Shown here one piece after another: positions 13,016 through 22,595 of a stretch of 64,000 bases of DNA; position 1 is the stretch's first letter; every line of letters starts with the position of its first letter. The translations under genes and the position numbers were made by a program. The stretch lies in NCBI RefSeq assembly GCF_900104135.1, contig NZ_FNIV01000006.1, forward strand, positions 1-64,000. Reading direction: 5' to 3'. The notes below the pieces were generated by a model, which was given only the letters and a program-made list of their open reading frames with translations, searched no databases and was not told the origin of the DNA. This DNA comes from Halomonas shengliensis. Its GTDB lineage: Bacteria; Pseudomonadota; Gammaproteobacteria; Pseudomonadales; Halomonadaceae.

Positions 13016-14185
13016 TCAGGTCTCGTCGATGGACGCCAGCAGTTCGTTCAAGAATAGTAGACCTCGGGGGGAGGCTTGAAGCCTGTCGGCGTCTTCCACC
13101 AGAAGTCCTTTTTTGCGGGCGCCGGCGAGCCGTGCCGCGAGCCTCTCCCGCGGCTGGCCGGTGGCGGCCTCCCACACGGCCATCGGCACCCCCTCGGGGA
13201 GGCGCAGGGCATTCATGGCGAACTCCAGCGCCAGCTCCTCGTGGTCGACGGGATGGGCATCGGCGACGAAGCCACGCGGGTCCTGGCGGCGGCGCAGGTA
13301 GGCCTCCGGCTGGCGGCTCTTCCAGCGGCGCTCGATGGCCAGGCCGCCGGCACCATCGGCCCGGCTCAGCTTGCCGTGGGCCCCGGCGCCGATCCCCAGG
13401 TAGTCGCCGAAGCGCCAGTAGTTGAGGTTATGGCGCGAACGCCTCCCCGGGCGGGCATACGCCGAGATCTCGTAGCGCTGCAGGCCCGCCGCCTCCAGGC
13501 GCTCGTGGCCACGATCCTGGATCTCCCACAGCGCCTCCTCCTCGGGCAGCGCCGGCGGGTAGCGGTAGAACTCGGTGTTGGGCTCCAGGGTGAGCTGGTA
13601 CCAGGAGAGGTGCTCCGGCGCCAGCGCCAGGGCCCTCTCCAGGTCCGCCAGGGCCATCTCCGGCGTCTGCCCGGGCAGGCCGTGCATCAGGTCGACGTTG
13701 AGGTTGTCGAAGCCCGCCGCGCGCGCCTCGGCAAAGGCGGCCTCGGCGTCGTCACCGTCGTGGATACGGCCCAGTGCCGCGAGCTGCTCGGCCTGGAAGC
13801 TCTGTACCCCCAGCGACAGGCGGTTGATCCCGGCCTCGCGGTACCCGGCGAAGCGGCCGCGCTCCAGGGTGCCGGGGTTGGCCTCCAGGGTGATCTCGCT
13901 ATCGGCCGCCAGCGGCAGGCGCGCGGCGACCCCGTTAAGCAGGCGACGGTAGAAGCCGGCGGAGAGCAGGCTCGGGGTGCCGCCGCCGATGAAGACGCTG
14001 GCAAGCTCGCGCCCGCCGGCGAGCGGCAGGTCGGCATCGAGGTCGGCGAGCAGCGCCTCGAGGTACTCTGCCTCGGGCAGCGTCGCCGAACGGCCGATGC
14101 CGTGGGAGTTGAAATCGCAGTAGGGGCACTTGCGCACGCACCAGGGCACGTGCACATAGAGCGAAAGCGGGGGCAGCGAGGTCAT
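13016..14185 (-). CDS. hemW: Radical SAM haem chaperone HemW
   Basis: Radical SAM protein related to coproporphyrinogen III oxidase HemN but acting as a haem chaperone, often annotated as HemN-like. It has 389 residues. The [4Fe-4S] motif CVRKCPYC is near residue 16, followed by FIGGGTPSLL and the SAM-domain GVQSF segment. As in HemW, only the short CxxxCxxC cluster is seen, without the N-terminal extension of true HemN. The start overlaps the rdgB stop as ATGA, so translation is probably coupled. hemL and hemJ lie nearby in the same direction. Confidence 0.93.
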   Translation of the reverse strand: MTSLPPLSLYVHVPWCVRKCPYCDFNSHGIGRSATLPEAEYLEALLADLDADLPLAGGRELASVFIGGGTPSLLSAGFYRRLLNGVAARLPLAADSEITLEANPGTLERGRFAGYREAGINRLSLGVQSFQAEQLAALGRIHDGDDAEAAFAEARAAGFDNLNVDLMHGLPGQTPEMALADLERALALAPEHLSWYQLTLEPNTEFYRYPPALPEEEALWEIQDRGHERLEAAGLQRYEISAYARPGRRSRHNLNYWRFGDYLGIGAGAHGKLSRADGAGGLAIERRWKSRQPEAYLRRRQDPRGFVADAHPVDHEELALEFAMNALRLPEGVPMAVWEAATGQPRERLAARLAGARKKGLLVEDADRLQASPRGLLFLNELLASIDET

Positions 14186-14796
14186 GGGGCCTTGTCGCCG
14201 CCGCGGAAGCGTTCGACCAGCGCCTGCAGTGCCCGTCCGCGATGGCTCAGGCGGTTCTTCTCCGCCGCCGGCAGCTCGGCGACGCTCAGCCCTTGGTCGG
14301 GGAGCCAGAACAGCGGGTCATAGCCGAAGCCGCCCTCACCACGGGGGTGCGCGAGGATCTCGCCCTCCCAGCTCCGCTGGACGATGATCGGCACGGGGTC
14401 CTCGGCATGGCGCAGGAAGACCAGCACGCACCAGTAGCGCGCGGTGCGCCGCCCCTCGGGCACCTCGGCCAGGGCCTCGAGCAGCCGCGTGTTGTTGCGC
14501 GCATCGCTCTTGGGCTCGCCGGCGAAGCGCGCCGAGTAGATACCGGGCGCCCCGTCGAGGGCATCGACTTCCAGCCCCGAGTCGTCGGCCAGGGCCGGCA
14601 GGCCACTGACGCGGCTCGCCTCGCGGGCCTTGAGCAGGGCGTTCTCGACGAAGGTCAGGCCGGTCTCCTCCACCTCGGGCACGGCGAAGTCGGACTGGGG
14701 ACGCACCTGCATGCCCAGCGGCGCCAGCAGCTGGGCGAACTCGCGCAGCTTGCCGGGGTTGCCGCTGGCCAGCACCAGGGTCGCGGATAGGGTCAT
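14182..14796 (-). CDS. rdgB: dITP/XTP pyrophosphatase (RdgB/HAM1)
   Basis: House-cleaning enzyme that hydrolyses dITP, ITP and XTP to monophosphates, keeping deaminated purines out of nucleic acids. It has 204 residues. Family motifs are LASGNPGKLREF at the N-terminus, TFVENALLKAR, LADDSGLEVDAL and GEGGFGYDPLFW. The start at 14796 has GAGGAG four bases upstream; the frame extends to 14841 without a good site. It overlaps hemW by four bases. Confidence 0.96.
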   Translation of the reverse strand: MTLSATLVLASGNPGKLREFAQLLAPLGMQVRPQSDFAVPEVEETGLTFVENALLKAREASRVSGLPALADDSGLEVDALDGAPGIYSARFAGEPKSDARNNTRLLEALAEVPEGRRTARYWCVLVFLRHAEDPVPIIVQRSWEGEILAHPRGEGGFGYDPLFWLPDQGLSVAELPAAEKNRLSHRGRALQALVERFRGGDKAP

Positions 14797-14824
14797 CGGG
14801 CTCCTCTCGGTGACGGGGGGGGCC

Positions 14825-16081
14825 TTATCCAAGGGTGACATGCTCCTGGATCAGCCCCACCAGGGTTTCGGCGGCGTTGTCCGCGGTGGTGTCGAGATGC
14901 ACCAGGTGCAGGCGCTCCTCATCGGCGAAGGGCTCGAAGCGTCGCTGCTGGCTGGCCAGCACCGCCAGGCTCTCCTCGACGGCGCCTCCCTGGCGGTGGG
15001 CACGCTTCTCGATGCGCCGGCGCAGGGTCGCGTCGTCGGCCTCGAAGCTGACCAGCAGGCAGGGCAGGCCGCGCGCCTCGGCCTGCTGGCGCAGCAGATC
15101 GCGCTGGGCCCGGGTCAGGCAGGTGGCATCCACGCAGGCGGGGATGCCGGCATCCAGCAGCAGGCCGGCGCAGCTCGCCAGGCGCCGGTAGGTGGCCGCC
15201 GTGGCCGCCTCGCCGAAGATATCCACAGCCGTGGCGTCGTCGTCCTGTGGATGGATCGAGGCGTCGTCGGCCTGAGCCAGGCGCTGGCGCTCCGCCTCGG
15301 AGCTGACGCGGATCGCCCCGAGGCCGGTGACCAGTCCGCGGGTGAAGCGGCTCTTGCCGCTGCCGGAGACCCCCACGGCGATGATCAGCGGCGGGAAACG
15401 GAACTCGGCGATGCGCTCGGCCAGCGCCAGGTAGCGACGGCACTCGGCCATGCTCTCGGCGAGCAGGGCGGGGTGCTCCGGATCCCGGCCGGCGGCGGGG
15501 CGACGGCGCAGGGCGCGGCGCGCGGCGCTTACCGCGTGGCAGGTGCCGTAGAGCGACAGCAGGCGGGCCAGCTCGTAGTCACCGGCATAACGCAGGTAGC
15601 GATCCAGCGCTAGCCGGGTCAACGCCGGGGCCTCGCGCCCCTCCAGGCCGACCAGCAGCGCCGCCAGGTCGCTGGCGGGGTCGTCGGCGAGCTCGGCGCC
15701 GGGCACCTCGAGGTCGCGTCCGATGGCGTTGACCAGCAGCGGCCGGCCCTCGTGGCACAGCCGGCTGCCGGGGTGGCGGTGCGCCCAGCTCGGCACCCGC
15801 CGTGCGGCCCGCGCCTCGAGCAGCGGGGTCAGGCGCACCCGGTCCTGCTCGAACCAGCGGCCGAGCTGGTCGAGCCGCTGGCGCTCCTCGTCATCGAGCA
15901 GGGCCTCGCGGATCGCCGCCAGCTCGGCCGTCATGGTGCGCGCGAGGGGCTCGCCGGCAGGCTGCCCTTCGGCGTCGTGGGAAGCCGCCCCGCGATGGTA
16001 GGCCACCAGGGCGTCGATCAGCGCCTCCAGCTCCAGGCTCTCGCCGCTGGCGGCCGGGTCGGCGGTGGGGGGTGAGCGCAT
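14825..16081 (-). CDS. Two-domain kinase-like protein: APH-type domain plus AAA_33 ATPase
   Basis: Protein of unknown substrate, 418 residues. The N-terminal half (about 1-250) resembles the uncharacterised aminoglycoside-phosphotransferase-like family (COG2187), with HPGSRLCHEGRPLLVNAIG and DLAALLVGLE but no clear complete kinase active site. The C-terminal half is a P-loop nucleotide kinase-like domain (COG0645/AAA_33 type) with Walker A GVSGSGKS and a following DATCLTRAQRD segment. The start at 16081 has GGGAGAA upstream; the much longer frame overlaps hemL and is rejected. It sits between rdgB and hemL with 28-base gaps either side, consistent with one operon. Substrate is not deducible. 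Confidence 0.8.
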   Translation of the reverse strand: MRSPPTADPAASGESLELEALIDALVAYHRGAASHDAEGQPAGEPLARTMTAELAAIREALLDDEERQRLDQLGRWFEQDRVRLTPLLEARAARRVPSWAHRHPGSRLCHEGRPLLVNAIGRDLEVPGAELADDPASDLAALLVGLEGREAPALTRLALDRYLRYAGDYELARLLSLYGTCHAVSAARRALRRRPAAGRDPEHPALLAESMAECRRYLALAERIAEFRFPPLIIAVGVSGSGKSRFTRGLVTGLGAIRVSSEAERQRLAQADDASIHPQDDDATAVDIFGEAATAATYRRLASCAGLLLDAGIPACVDATCLTRAQRDLLRQQAEARGLPCLLVSFEADDATLRRRIEKRAHRQGGAVEESLAVLASQQRRFEPFADEERLHLVHLDTTADNAAETLVGLIQEHVTLG

Positions 16082-16109
16082 GGCGATTCTCCCGCTGGGG
16101 GTGGACAGG

Positions 16110-17402
16110 TCAGGCCTCGCGCTGCATCGCGTCGAAGGCCTTCTCGGCGGCATCCAGGGTGAACTGGATGTCCTCCGGGGTATGGGCACTGGACATGAAG
16201 CCCGCCTCATAGGCCGAGGGTGCCAGGTAGACCCCCTCGTCGAGCATCGCCGAGAAGAAGCGGCGGAAGGCGTCGGCGTCGCAGGCGGTGGCCTGGGCGA
16301 AGTTGTCCACCCGGCTCTGGCCGGTGAAGAAGAGCCCGAACATGCCCCCGGCACGCTGGGTGATCATCTCCACGCCGGCGGCGTCGGCACGCTCCTGGAG
16401 GCCGTGGCAGAGGGTCTCGACGCGCTGCGCCAGGGCATCGTGGAAGCCGGGCTCGCGCAGCTTGGTGAGCAGGGCAATGCCCGCGGCCATGGCCAGCGGG
16501 TTGCCGGAGAGGGTACCCGCCTGGTAGATGGGCCCCAGCGGCGAGATGTTCGACATGATCGCCTCGCTGCCGCCGAAGGCCCCCACGGGCATGCCGCCGC
16601 CGACGATCTTGCCCAGGCAGGTGAGATCGGGGCGCACCCCGTAGTGGGCCTGGGCGCCGCCCATGGCCACCCGGAAGCCGGTCATCACCTCGTCGAAGAT
16701 CAGCACGCTGTCATGGGCGTCACAGACCCGGCGCAGGCTCTTCAGGAAGCCCGGCTGGGGCGGGATGCAGTTCATGTTGCCGGCCACCGGCTCGACGATG
16801 ATGCAGGCCACCTGGTCGCCGATCTCCTCGAAGCACTGCTCCACGGCATCGATGTCGTTGTAGGCCAGGGTCACGGTGTGCTCGGCCAGCGACGCCGGCA
16901 CCCCGGGGGAGCTGGGCTCGCCGTGGGTCAGCGCCCCCGAGCCCGCCTTGACCAGCAGCGAGTCGGAGTGGCCGTGGTAGTTGCCCTCGAACTTGATGAT
17001 CTTGTCGCGCCCGGTGACGCCGCGCGCCAGGCGGATCGCCGACATGGTGGCCTCGGTGCCGGAGTTGACCATGCGCACCATCTCGATGGAGGGGATCATC
17101 TCGCAGATCAGGTCCGCCATGGTGGTCTCGATGGCGGTGGGGGTGCCGAAGGAGAGGCCGCCGTCGAGCCGGCTGCGCACCGCGCCGAGCACCTCGGGGT
17201 CGGCGTGACCGGTGATCATCGGTCCCCAGGAGCCCACGTAGTCCACGTAGCGCTTGCCCTCCACGTCGAACAGGTAGGCACCCTGGGCGCGCTCCATGAA
17301 CACCGGCGGACGCTGCAGCCCCTTGAAGGCGCGTACCGGGGAGTTGACCCCGCCGGGGATGTGTCGGCAGGCCTGGGCGAAGAGCTCGGCGGAGGTGGTC
17401 AT
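16110..17402 (-). CDS. hemL: Glutamate-1-semialdehyde 2,1-aminomutase
   Basis: PLP enzyme that converts glutamate-1-semialdehyde to 5-aminolevulinate, the first committed tetrapyrrole precursor in the C5 pathway. It has 430 residues. Motifs include [11 protein letters not shown] near the N-terminus, [24 protein letters not shown] and [17 protein letters not shown] with the PLP-binding lysine near residue 268. It is followed 28 bases later by the two-domain kinase-like gene. DnaA-box-like sequences lie within 60 bases upstream of the start. Confidence 0.98.
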   Translation of the reverse strand: MTTSAELFAQACRHIPGGVNSPVRAFKGLQRPPVFMERAQGAYLFDVEGKRYVDYVGSWGPMITGHADPEVLGAVRSRLDGGLSFGTPTAIETTMADLICEMIPSIEMVRMVNSGTEATMSAIRLARGVTGRDKIIKFEGNYHGHSDSLLVKAGSGALTHGEPSSPGVPASLAEHTVTLAYNDIDAVEQCFEEIGDQVACIIVEPVAGNMNCIPPQPGFLKSLRRVCDAHDSVLIFDEVMTGFRVAMGGAQAHYGVRPDLTCLGKIVGGGMPVGAFGGSEAIMSNISPLGPIYQAGTLSGNPLAMAAGIALLTKLREPGFHDALAQRVETLCHGLQERADAAGVEMITQRAGGMFGLFFTGQSRVDNFAQATACDADAFRRFFSAMLDEGVYLAPSAYEAGFMSSAHTPEDIQFTLDAAEKAFDAMQREA

Positions 17403-17423
17403 GTCGTGTCTCGTCCTCGAGGC

Positions 17424-17454
17424 TGTGGATAATTCTCTGGATAAACTATTCACA
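17424..17454. promoter_or_regulatory. DnaA-box cluster upstream of hemL
   Basis: A perfect DnaA box (minus strand, 17424-17432), a one-mismatch copy (minus, 17436-17444) and a two-mismatch plus-strand copy (17446-17454) lie side by side in an AT-rich pocket 20-50 bases before the hemL start codon. They could place hemL under DnaA control. Confidence 0.5.
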
Positions 17455-17553
17455 GGGGGTGAAGTGGCGGTGAACACCGCCCATCTGGGCGTATCCGCGG
17501 CCCCCATGTCTCTCCCCATTCTCGGTGCTCCGGCCCGCAAAGGCCATACCCCC

Positions 17554-18399
17554 TCAGCGAGAGGCCGGGGTAGCATGCGGTGAGAGCCCCGGCAGGCGCC
17601 ACAGCCGCCGGGGCAGCCGCTGGGCCTGGCCCGGTCGCCAGCCGTGGGCCAGCGCCTCCCAGGTAAAGGCCTGAGCCTGCTCGCAGGCCGCCACCAGCGA
17701 CTCGCCGGCGGCCAGCCGCGCCGCCAGGCAGGACGCCAGGGTGCAGCCGGAGCCGTGGAAGCGCCCGTCCAGCCGCGGCCAGCTCCACTGGCGACTCTGG
17801 TCCGGCGTGTGCAGGGTGTGCGCCACCCGCCCTTGCGGGGTGCCCGGTACCGGGTCGTCGGTGGCGGTCACCAGCACCCCCTGGCAGCCCAGCTGCATCA
17901 GAGCCACGGCCCGCTCGGTATCCTCCTCGAGACCCGGGGAGAGCCGCGCCAGCTCCCCCCGGTTGGGGGTGAGGATATCCACCCGCGGCAGCAGTCGCTC
18001 CCGGTAGGCGTCGACCAGCTCGATTGTGGATAACTCCCGGCCGCCGCCGGCACGCAGCACCGGGTCGGCCACCACCGGCACCCCGGGGAAGCGCCCGAGG
18101 ATATCGGTGACGGCGTCCAGGGTCGCCAGGTCGGCCACCAGCCCGACCTTGATCGCCGCCACCGCGAACTCGTCGAGGGCGGCGACGCTCTGGCGCATCA
18201 AGGCGGGGTCGGCGGGCACCATGGCGGCGACGTCGCGACAGGACTGCACGGTCAGGGCGGTGGGCACGGTCAACGCCCAGCCGCCCGCTGCGGCCACCGC
18301 CTCGGCGTCGGCCACCAGGCCGGCGCCGCCGGTGGGGTCGTGGCCGGCCAACACCAACACCGTGGGCAGGTGGGGCTCGAGGGCCGCCTCGCCGGCCAT
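17554..18399 (-). CDS. thiD: Hydroxymethylpyrimidine/phosphomethylpyrimidine kinase
   Basis: Ribokinase-fold enzyme making HMP pyrophosphate for thiamine synthesis. It has 281 residues. Motifs: [20 protein letters not shown] near the N-terminus (substrate binding), [11 protein letters not shown], and the anion-hole region [13 protein letters not shown] with the catalytic-type GSGC. It is somewhat divergent in the central region. The start at 18399 overlaps the hemJ stop by one base, implying translational coupling. A perfect DnaA box (18025-18033) lies inside the gene, probably by chance. Confidence 0.9.
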   Translation of the reverse strand: MAGEAALEPHLPTVLVLAGHDPTGGAGLVADAEAVAAAGGWALTVPTALTVQSCRDVAAMVPADPALMRQSVAALDEFAVAAIKVGLVADLATLDAVTDILGRFPGVPVVADPVLRAGGGRELSTIELVDAYRERLLPRVDILTPNRGELARLSPGLEEDTERAVALMQLGCQGVLVTATDDPVPGTPQGRVAHTLHTPDQSRQWSWPRLDGRFHGSGCTLASCLAARLAAGESLVAACEQAQAFTWEALAHGWRPGQAQRLPRRLWRLPGLSPHATPASR

Positions 18400-18830
18400 C
18401 AGAAGGGCTTGAGCACGGCAAGGAAGATGATGATCAGCAGGGCGATCACCGGCAGCTCGTTGAACCAGCGGAAGAAGACATGACCCCGCTTGCAGCGCGC
18501 CTCGGCGAACTGCTTCAGGTAGATCAGGCAGACATGGTGGTAGCCCACCAGCAGCGCCACCAGCAGCAGCTTGGCGTGGATCCAGCCCTGGGTCAGCCAG
18601 CCGGGGTTGAGCACCAGCAGCATGCCGCCGAACAGCAGCACGGCGATCATCGAGGGGGTCATGATGCCGCGGTAGAGCTTGCGCTCCATGACCAGGAAGT
18701 GGTCGATCGCCTGCTGCTCGCCACGGTCGCGCGCCATGGCGTGGTAGACATAGAGCCGTGGCAGGTAGAAGAGGGCGGCGAACCAGGTGACCATGGCGAT
18801 CAGGTGCAGGGCCTTGAACCACAGGGTCAT
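18399..18830 (-). CDS. hemJ: HemJ-type protoporphyrinogen IX oxidase (CopD/UPF0093 family)
   Basis: Small integral membrane protein of 143 residues with four predicted helices, beginning MTLWFKALHLIAMVTWFAAL. The HLI-x-x-V-T-W-F-A-x-L-F-Y-L-P-R-L pattern and YHHV segment match the HemJ family, which oxidises protoporphyrinogen IX in bacteria lacking HemG or HemY. AAGGAG lies just upstream. Immediate proximity to hemL and hemW supports a haem role. The family also includes copper-resistance-like CopD proteins, so the assignment rests on length and context. Confidence 0.82.
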   Translation of the reverse strand: MTLWFKALHLIAMVTWFAALFYLPRLYVYHAMARDRGEQQAIDHFLVMERKLYRGIMTPSMIAVLLFGGMLLVLNPGWLTQGWIHAKLLLVALLVGYHHVCLIYLKQFAEARCKRGHVFFRWFNELPVIALLIIIFLAVLKPF

Positions 18831-18867
18831 GGGAGCTCCTTGCGGGAATGGGGAAGTGGGTGCGGCG

Positions 18868-20772
18868 TCAGTCCTCGACGCGGTAGAAGCGTTCGATGGC
18901 GCCGCGGGTGATGATACCGGAAATCCGCTTCTGCTTCGGCCGGTGGCCGTGCTCCACGTAGAGGGCATCGAGCATCGAGTCGTTGAGCTTATTGAAGGCC
19001 TCGGAGAGGGTGGCCTGCAGCCCGATAGGGGCCAGCTCCAGGCGCACCCCGGGGATCTCGAGCAGGTCCACGGGGGGCGCCTCCTCCTTGTCGCGGGTCT
19101 TCTCCCGCGCCTTGTCCCTGACCTTCTCCTTGAGCTTGCGCTTCCTGACCGGCTTCTCCTCGCCGACGCCCTCCGTCGCCGCCTCCTCGGCGGGCACATC
19201 GCTCTCCTCCTCCTCGGCGGCGCGCTTCTCCTCCTCGGCCGCCTGCTCGGTGAGCCAGCGGGCCAGGTCGGCGGCCTTCAGCGCCAGCACCGGCTTGTCG
19301 TCGCTGGAGCGCTCGATCAACACCCACACCGGTTCCGACTCCAGCAGCGCGCGCGCCTTCTCGCGGCTCACCATGCGCTGGGTGCGTACCAGCCGGCGCT
19401 CCATCACCGCCGGCACCGAGACCCGGGAGAGCGCCTGCATCAACGGCTGCTGCAGGGGGTGCAGCCCCTGGCGGGTCACGCTGATGAAGAAGCCACCGCA
19501 GCGGCACAGCTGGCGAGCGGTGAGGCAGGAGACCACCACCGCCAGCATGCCGGGGAGGATGATGTTGGGATTGTGGGTCAGCTCGAGCAGCGCCATCAGC
19601 GCCGCCAGCGGGGCCTGCAGCACCGCGCCCATCATCGCCGCCATGCCCAGCATGGCGTAGAGGGCCGGATCGGAGGCCTCGATGGGCAGCAGCCACTGGC
19701 CGGCCAGGCCGCACAGCGCCCCGGCGGCACCACCCACCACCAGCACCGGACCGATGATGCTCACCGGGATCCCGCAGGCCACGGTGCCGGCGGTGAGCAG
19801 CAGCTTGCCGACGGCCACGGCGAGCAGCACGTCCACCGCCACCGAGCCGGAGAGCGTCGCCTGCAGGGTGTCGTAGCCCATGCCCTGGACCTGGGGGTAC
19901 CACCAGGCCACCGCGGCCACCACGCCACCCGCCAGCAGGAAACGCAGCGCCATGGGCAGGCCCTCGAGGCGCGGTCCCAGCCGCGAGACCCGCACGAAGA
20001 GCCCCGCCAGCAGGCCGATGGCCAGGGCGCTGACGATGATCCAGGGCAGATCGAGGAGGGAGTTGAGATGGAGGTCGGGCACGCCGATCGCCGGGTCGGG
20101 GCCGTAGACCAGCTGTGCCACCACCGCGCCCATGGTGGAGGCCAGGATCACCGGCATGAAGCCGATGATGGTGTACTCCATCATCACCACCTCCATGGCG
20201 AAGATCACCCCGGCGATGGGCGTGTTGAAGGAGGCGGCGATGCCCGCCGCGGTGCCGCAGGCGACCAGCACCCGCAGGCTGTTGTGGGGCAGGCGCAGGC
20301 GCTGCCCCAGGCCGCTGGAGGCGGCCGCCCCGAGATGGATCGCCGGACCCTCGCGGCCGGCGGAGAGCCCCCCCACAACCGAGACCAGGCCCACCACCCA
20401 CTGGGTGAGCCAGTTGCGCAGCGGGAAGCGTCCCTGGTGATAGGCCAGGCGGTCGATCACGTGGACCACCCCGATCTGGCGCCCGGTGGCGGGCGTCGCC
20501 CACATCCACAGGCCGATCAGCGCCACCGCCGCCAGCGGCATCAGGCTGCGCAGCGCCGGCGGCAGGGCCTCGAACGCCTCGGGGCTGCCGCCGGGCAGCA
20601 GCCACAGCCCACCGAGCTCCAGCAGGCTGCGGAACCCCACCATCAGCGCCCCGGTCAACAGGCCCGAGACGACCCCCAGCACGCAGAGTTGCGGCAGGGC
20701 ATCCACGTTGGCAAGCTGTTGACGAAAGCGCTCCAGTCCATGACCGGCATCGAGGCGAGGCAATCGCGGCAC
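18868..20772 (-). CDS. ClC-family chloride channel/transporter with CBS domains
   Basis: Membrane protein moving chloride, probably as an H+/Cl- antiporter. It has 634 residues. The N-terminal ClC domain (about 25-440) shows SAGREGPAIHLGAA, whose glutamate is the gating residue, and a variant GIPVSIIGPVL in the second filter region. The first-filter GSGIP is not evident. The C-terminal CBS region (about 450-634) is split by an unusual linker rich in E, K and R (roughly residues 530-585). The start chosen is GTG at 20772 with AAGGA nine bases upstream; a longer frame to 20946 would run through the argC promoter region. Confidence 0.88.
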   Translation of the reverse strand: MPRLPRLDAGHGLERFRQQLANVDALPQLCVLGVVSGLLTGALMVGFRSLLELGGLWLLPGGSPEAFEALPPALRSLMPLAAVALIGLWMWATPATGRQIGVVHVIDRLAYHQGRFPLRNWLTQWVVGLVSVVGGLSAGREGPAIHLGAAASSGLGQRLRLPHNSLRVLVACGTAAGIAASFNTPIAGVIFAMEVVMMEYTIIGFMPVILASTMGAVVAQLVYGPDPAIGVPDLHLNSLLDLPWIIVSALAIGLLAGLFVRVSRLGPRLEGLPMALRFLLAGGVVAAVAWWYPQVQGMGYDTLQATLSGSVAVDVLLAVAVGKLLLTAGTVACGIPVSIIGPVLVVGGAAGALCGLAGQWLLPIEASDPALYAMLGMAAMMGAVLQAPLAALMALLELTHNPNIILPGMLAVVVSCLTARQLCRCGGFFISVTRQGLHPLQQPLMQALSRVSVPAVMERRLVRTQRMVSREKARALLESEPVWVLIERSSDDKPVLALKAADLARWLTEQAAEEEKRAAEEEESDVPAEEAATEGVGEEKPVRKRKLKEKVRDKAREKTRDKEEAPPVDLLEIPGVRLELAPIGLQATLSEAFNKLNDSMLDALYVEHGHRPKQKRISGIITRGAIERFYRVED

Positions 20773-20993
20773 GTCGCGGTATCCTTTACGACGGAGGAAC
20801 GACCCTGGCGGTCCTTCATCTGTGTACCATATACCCGCGGGGCGATGACAGCCCGGCCCCCTCCCTTCCTGGCCGCCATCGCAGCTGACTCGATCTCGAT
20901 AGCGAAAGGCGTCGGGTACAGGTCTAAAAGGAAACCGGCGAGCCATATCGGCTCTACCCGCACCACTTGCCCCTTCAACCCAAGGAGTCCCAC

Positions 20994-22028
20994 GTGATCA
21001 AGGTCGGAATCGTCGGCGGCACCGGCTATACCGGCGTCGAGCTGCTCAGGCTGCTGGCCCAGCACCCCGAGGTGAAGGTCGAGGCCATCACCTCTCGCTC
21101 CGAGGCCGGCCAGGCCGTCGCCGAGCTCTACCCCAACCTGCGCGGCCACTACGACGGCCTGACCTTCAGCGAGCCCGACGCCGAGCGCCTGGGCGCCTGC
21201 GACGCCGTCTTCTTCGCCACCCCCCATGGCGTCGCACACGCCCTGGCCGGGGAGCTGCTCGAACGCGGCACCCGGGTCATCGACCTCTCGGCGGACTTCC
21301 GCCTGCGTGACGCCGCGGAGTGGGCGCAGTGGTATGGCCAGCCCCACGGCGCCCCCGAGCTGCTCGAGGAGGCCGTCTACGGCCTGCCGGAGGTCAACCG
21401 CGAACGCATCCGCCGCGCCCGCCTGATCGCCGTGCCGGGCTGCTACCCCACCGCGGTGCAGCTCGGCCTGCTGCCGCTGCTGGAGGCCGGCCTGATCGAC
21501 GCGGACCATGTCATCGCCGACTGCAAGTCCGGGGTCACCGGCGCCGGCCGCGGCGCCAAGGTGCCGTCGCTGCTGGCCGAGGCCAGCGAGTCGATGAAGG
21601 CCTACGGGGCGAGCGGCCACCGCCACCTGCCGGAGATCCGCCAGGGCCTGGGCGATGCCGCCGGCCGGGCGGTGGGGCTGACCTTCGTGCCGCACCTCAC
21701 GCCGATGATCCGCGGCATCCACGCCACCCTCTACGGCCGCCTCACCGGCGAGCCCGGCGACCTCCAGGCGCTGTTCGAGACGCGCTTCGCGGGCGAGCCC
21801 TTCGTCGACGTCATGCCCGCGGGCAGCCATCCCGAGACCCGCAGCGTCAAGGGCGCCAACCTCTGCCGTCTCGCCGTGCATCGCCCCGGCGACGGCGACA
21901 CCGTGGTGGTGCTCTCGGTGATCGACAACCTGGTCAAGGGCGCCTCCGGCCAGGCGATCCACAACCTCAACCTGATGTTCGGCTGCGACGAGAACGCCGG
22001 CCTGGCCGCCCCCGCGATGATGCCCTGA
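20994..22028 (+). CDS. argC: N-acetyl-gamma-glutamyl-phosphate reductase
   Basis: NADPH-dependent reductase of arginine synthesis (N-acetylglutamyl phosphate to the semialdehyde). It has 344 residues, the length of the Pseudomonas type. Nucleotide-binding GGTGYTG is at residues 8-14, [10 protein letters not shown] follows, and the catalytic cysteine is C150 in AVPGCYPTA. The start is GTG at 20994 with AAGGAG six bases upstream; the in-frame TTG at 20967 lacks a site. The 221 bases between it and the divergent ClC gene must hold both promoters. erpA follows after a repeat. Confidence 0.97.
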   Translation: MIKVGIVGGTGYTGVELLRLLAQHPEVKVEAITSRSEAGQAVAELYPNLRGHYDGLTFSEPDAERLGACDAVFFATPHGVAHALAGELLERGTRVIDLSADFRLRDAAEWAQWYGQPHGAPELLEEAVYGLPEVNRERIRRARLIAVPGCYPTAVQLGLLPLLEAGLIDADHVIADCKSGVTGAGRGAKVPSLLAEASESMKAYGASGHRHLPEIRQGLGDAAGRAVGLTFVPHLTPMIRGIHATLYGRLTGEPGDLQALFETRFAGEPFVDVMPAGSHPETRSVKGANLCRLAVHRPGDGDTVVVLSVIDNLVKGASGQAIHNLNLMFGCDENAGLAAPAMMP

Positions 22029-22059
22029 TCTGACCCTCCCACCGAACATTGAGGGCGCC

Positions 22060-22150
22060 AAGGGGAGGTCGCAGAGGAGGTCCTACGCCAGGGATGGCGT
22101 CGGTAGCGTACAGGGAGGTATTCACAGCGCCTCCTCGTAGACCTCCCCTT
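22060..22150 (+). repeat. Dispersed repeat, copy A
   Basis: About 91 bases bounded by a perfect 11-bp inverted repeat (22060-22070 and 22140-22150). Its 42-base core (22096-22137) is identical at 38 of 42 positions to the core of copy B (48096-48137). It starts 31 bases after the argC stop codon. Confidence 0.85.
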
Positions 22151-22178
22151 CGGATAGCCCGAATAGCCTGTCGGAAAG

Positions 22179-22208
22179 TTGACCATTTTGCTGGGGTTTG
22201 CGGATAAT
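22179..22208 (+). promoter_or_regulatory. Sigma-70 promoter of erpA
   Basis: TTGACC (22179-22184), an 18-base spacer and GATAAT (22203-22208) lie 33 bases before the erpA ATG, just after repeat copy A. Confidence 0.75.
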
Positions 22209-22241
22209 GACCGGTCACACTTTCATGCCCTGGAGTCTTCC

Positions 22242-22595
22242 ATGAGCGAAGCCGAATCCTTCGTCCCTACGCCGCTGATGCTCTCCGCCAGCGCCAGGGC
22301 CCGGCTGCGGGCGCTGATCGAGGAGGAGGGCAACCCCGGGCTCAAGCTGCGCGTCTACGTGACCGGCGGCGGCTGCTCCGGCTTCCAGTACGGCTTCGAT
22401 TTCGCCGACGAGGTCGCCGAGGACGACACCCTGGTCGAATTCGGCGACGTCGCCCTGGTGGTCGACCCGCTCTCCTACCAGTACCTGGTCGGCTCCACGG
22501 TGGACTACGAGGAGGGCCTCGCCGGCGCCCGCTTCCTGGTCCAGAACCCCAACGCCACCACCACCTGCGGCTGCGGGGCCTCCTTCATGGTCTGA
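22242..22595 (+). CDS. erpA: Iron-sulfur cluster insertion protein ErpA
   Basis: A-type carrier delivering Fe-S clusters to apo-targets, including IspG/IspH. It has 117 residues. The three cluster-ligand cysteines are in [13 protein letters not shown] and the C-terminal CGCGASF. The start [18 protein letters not shown] at 22242 gives the usual length; upstream in-frame codons overlap the promoter. Monocistronic as far as can be seen. Confidence 0.96.
   Translation: MSEAESFVPTPLMLSASARARLRALIEEEGNPGLKLRVYVTGGGCSGFQYGFDFADEVAEDDTLVEFGDVALVVDPLSYQYLVGSTVDYEEGLAGARFLVQNPNATTTCGCGASFMV

Noticed and set aside
21967..22218. Short frames within the three repeat copies, also at 38662-38889 and 47925-48125, that share a peptide like NPSLGATDA
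   Set aside because: The similarity comes from the DNA repeat itself; no ribosome sites or conserved protein features are present.
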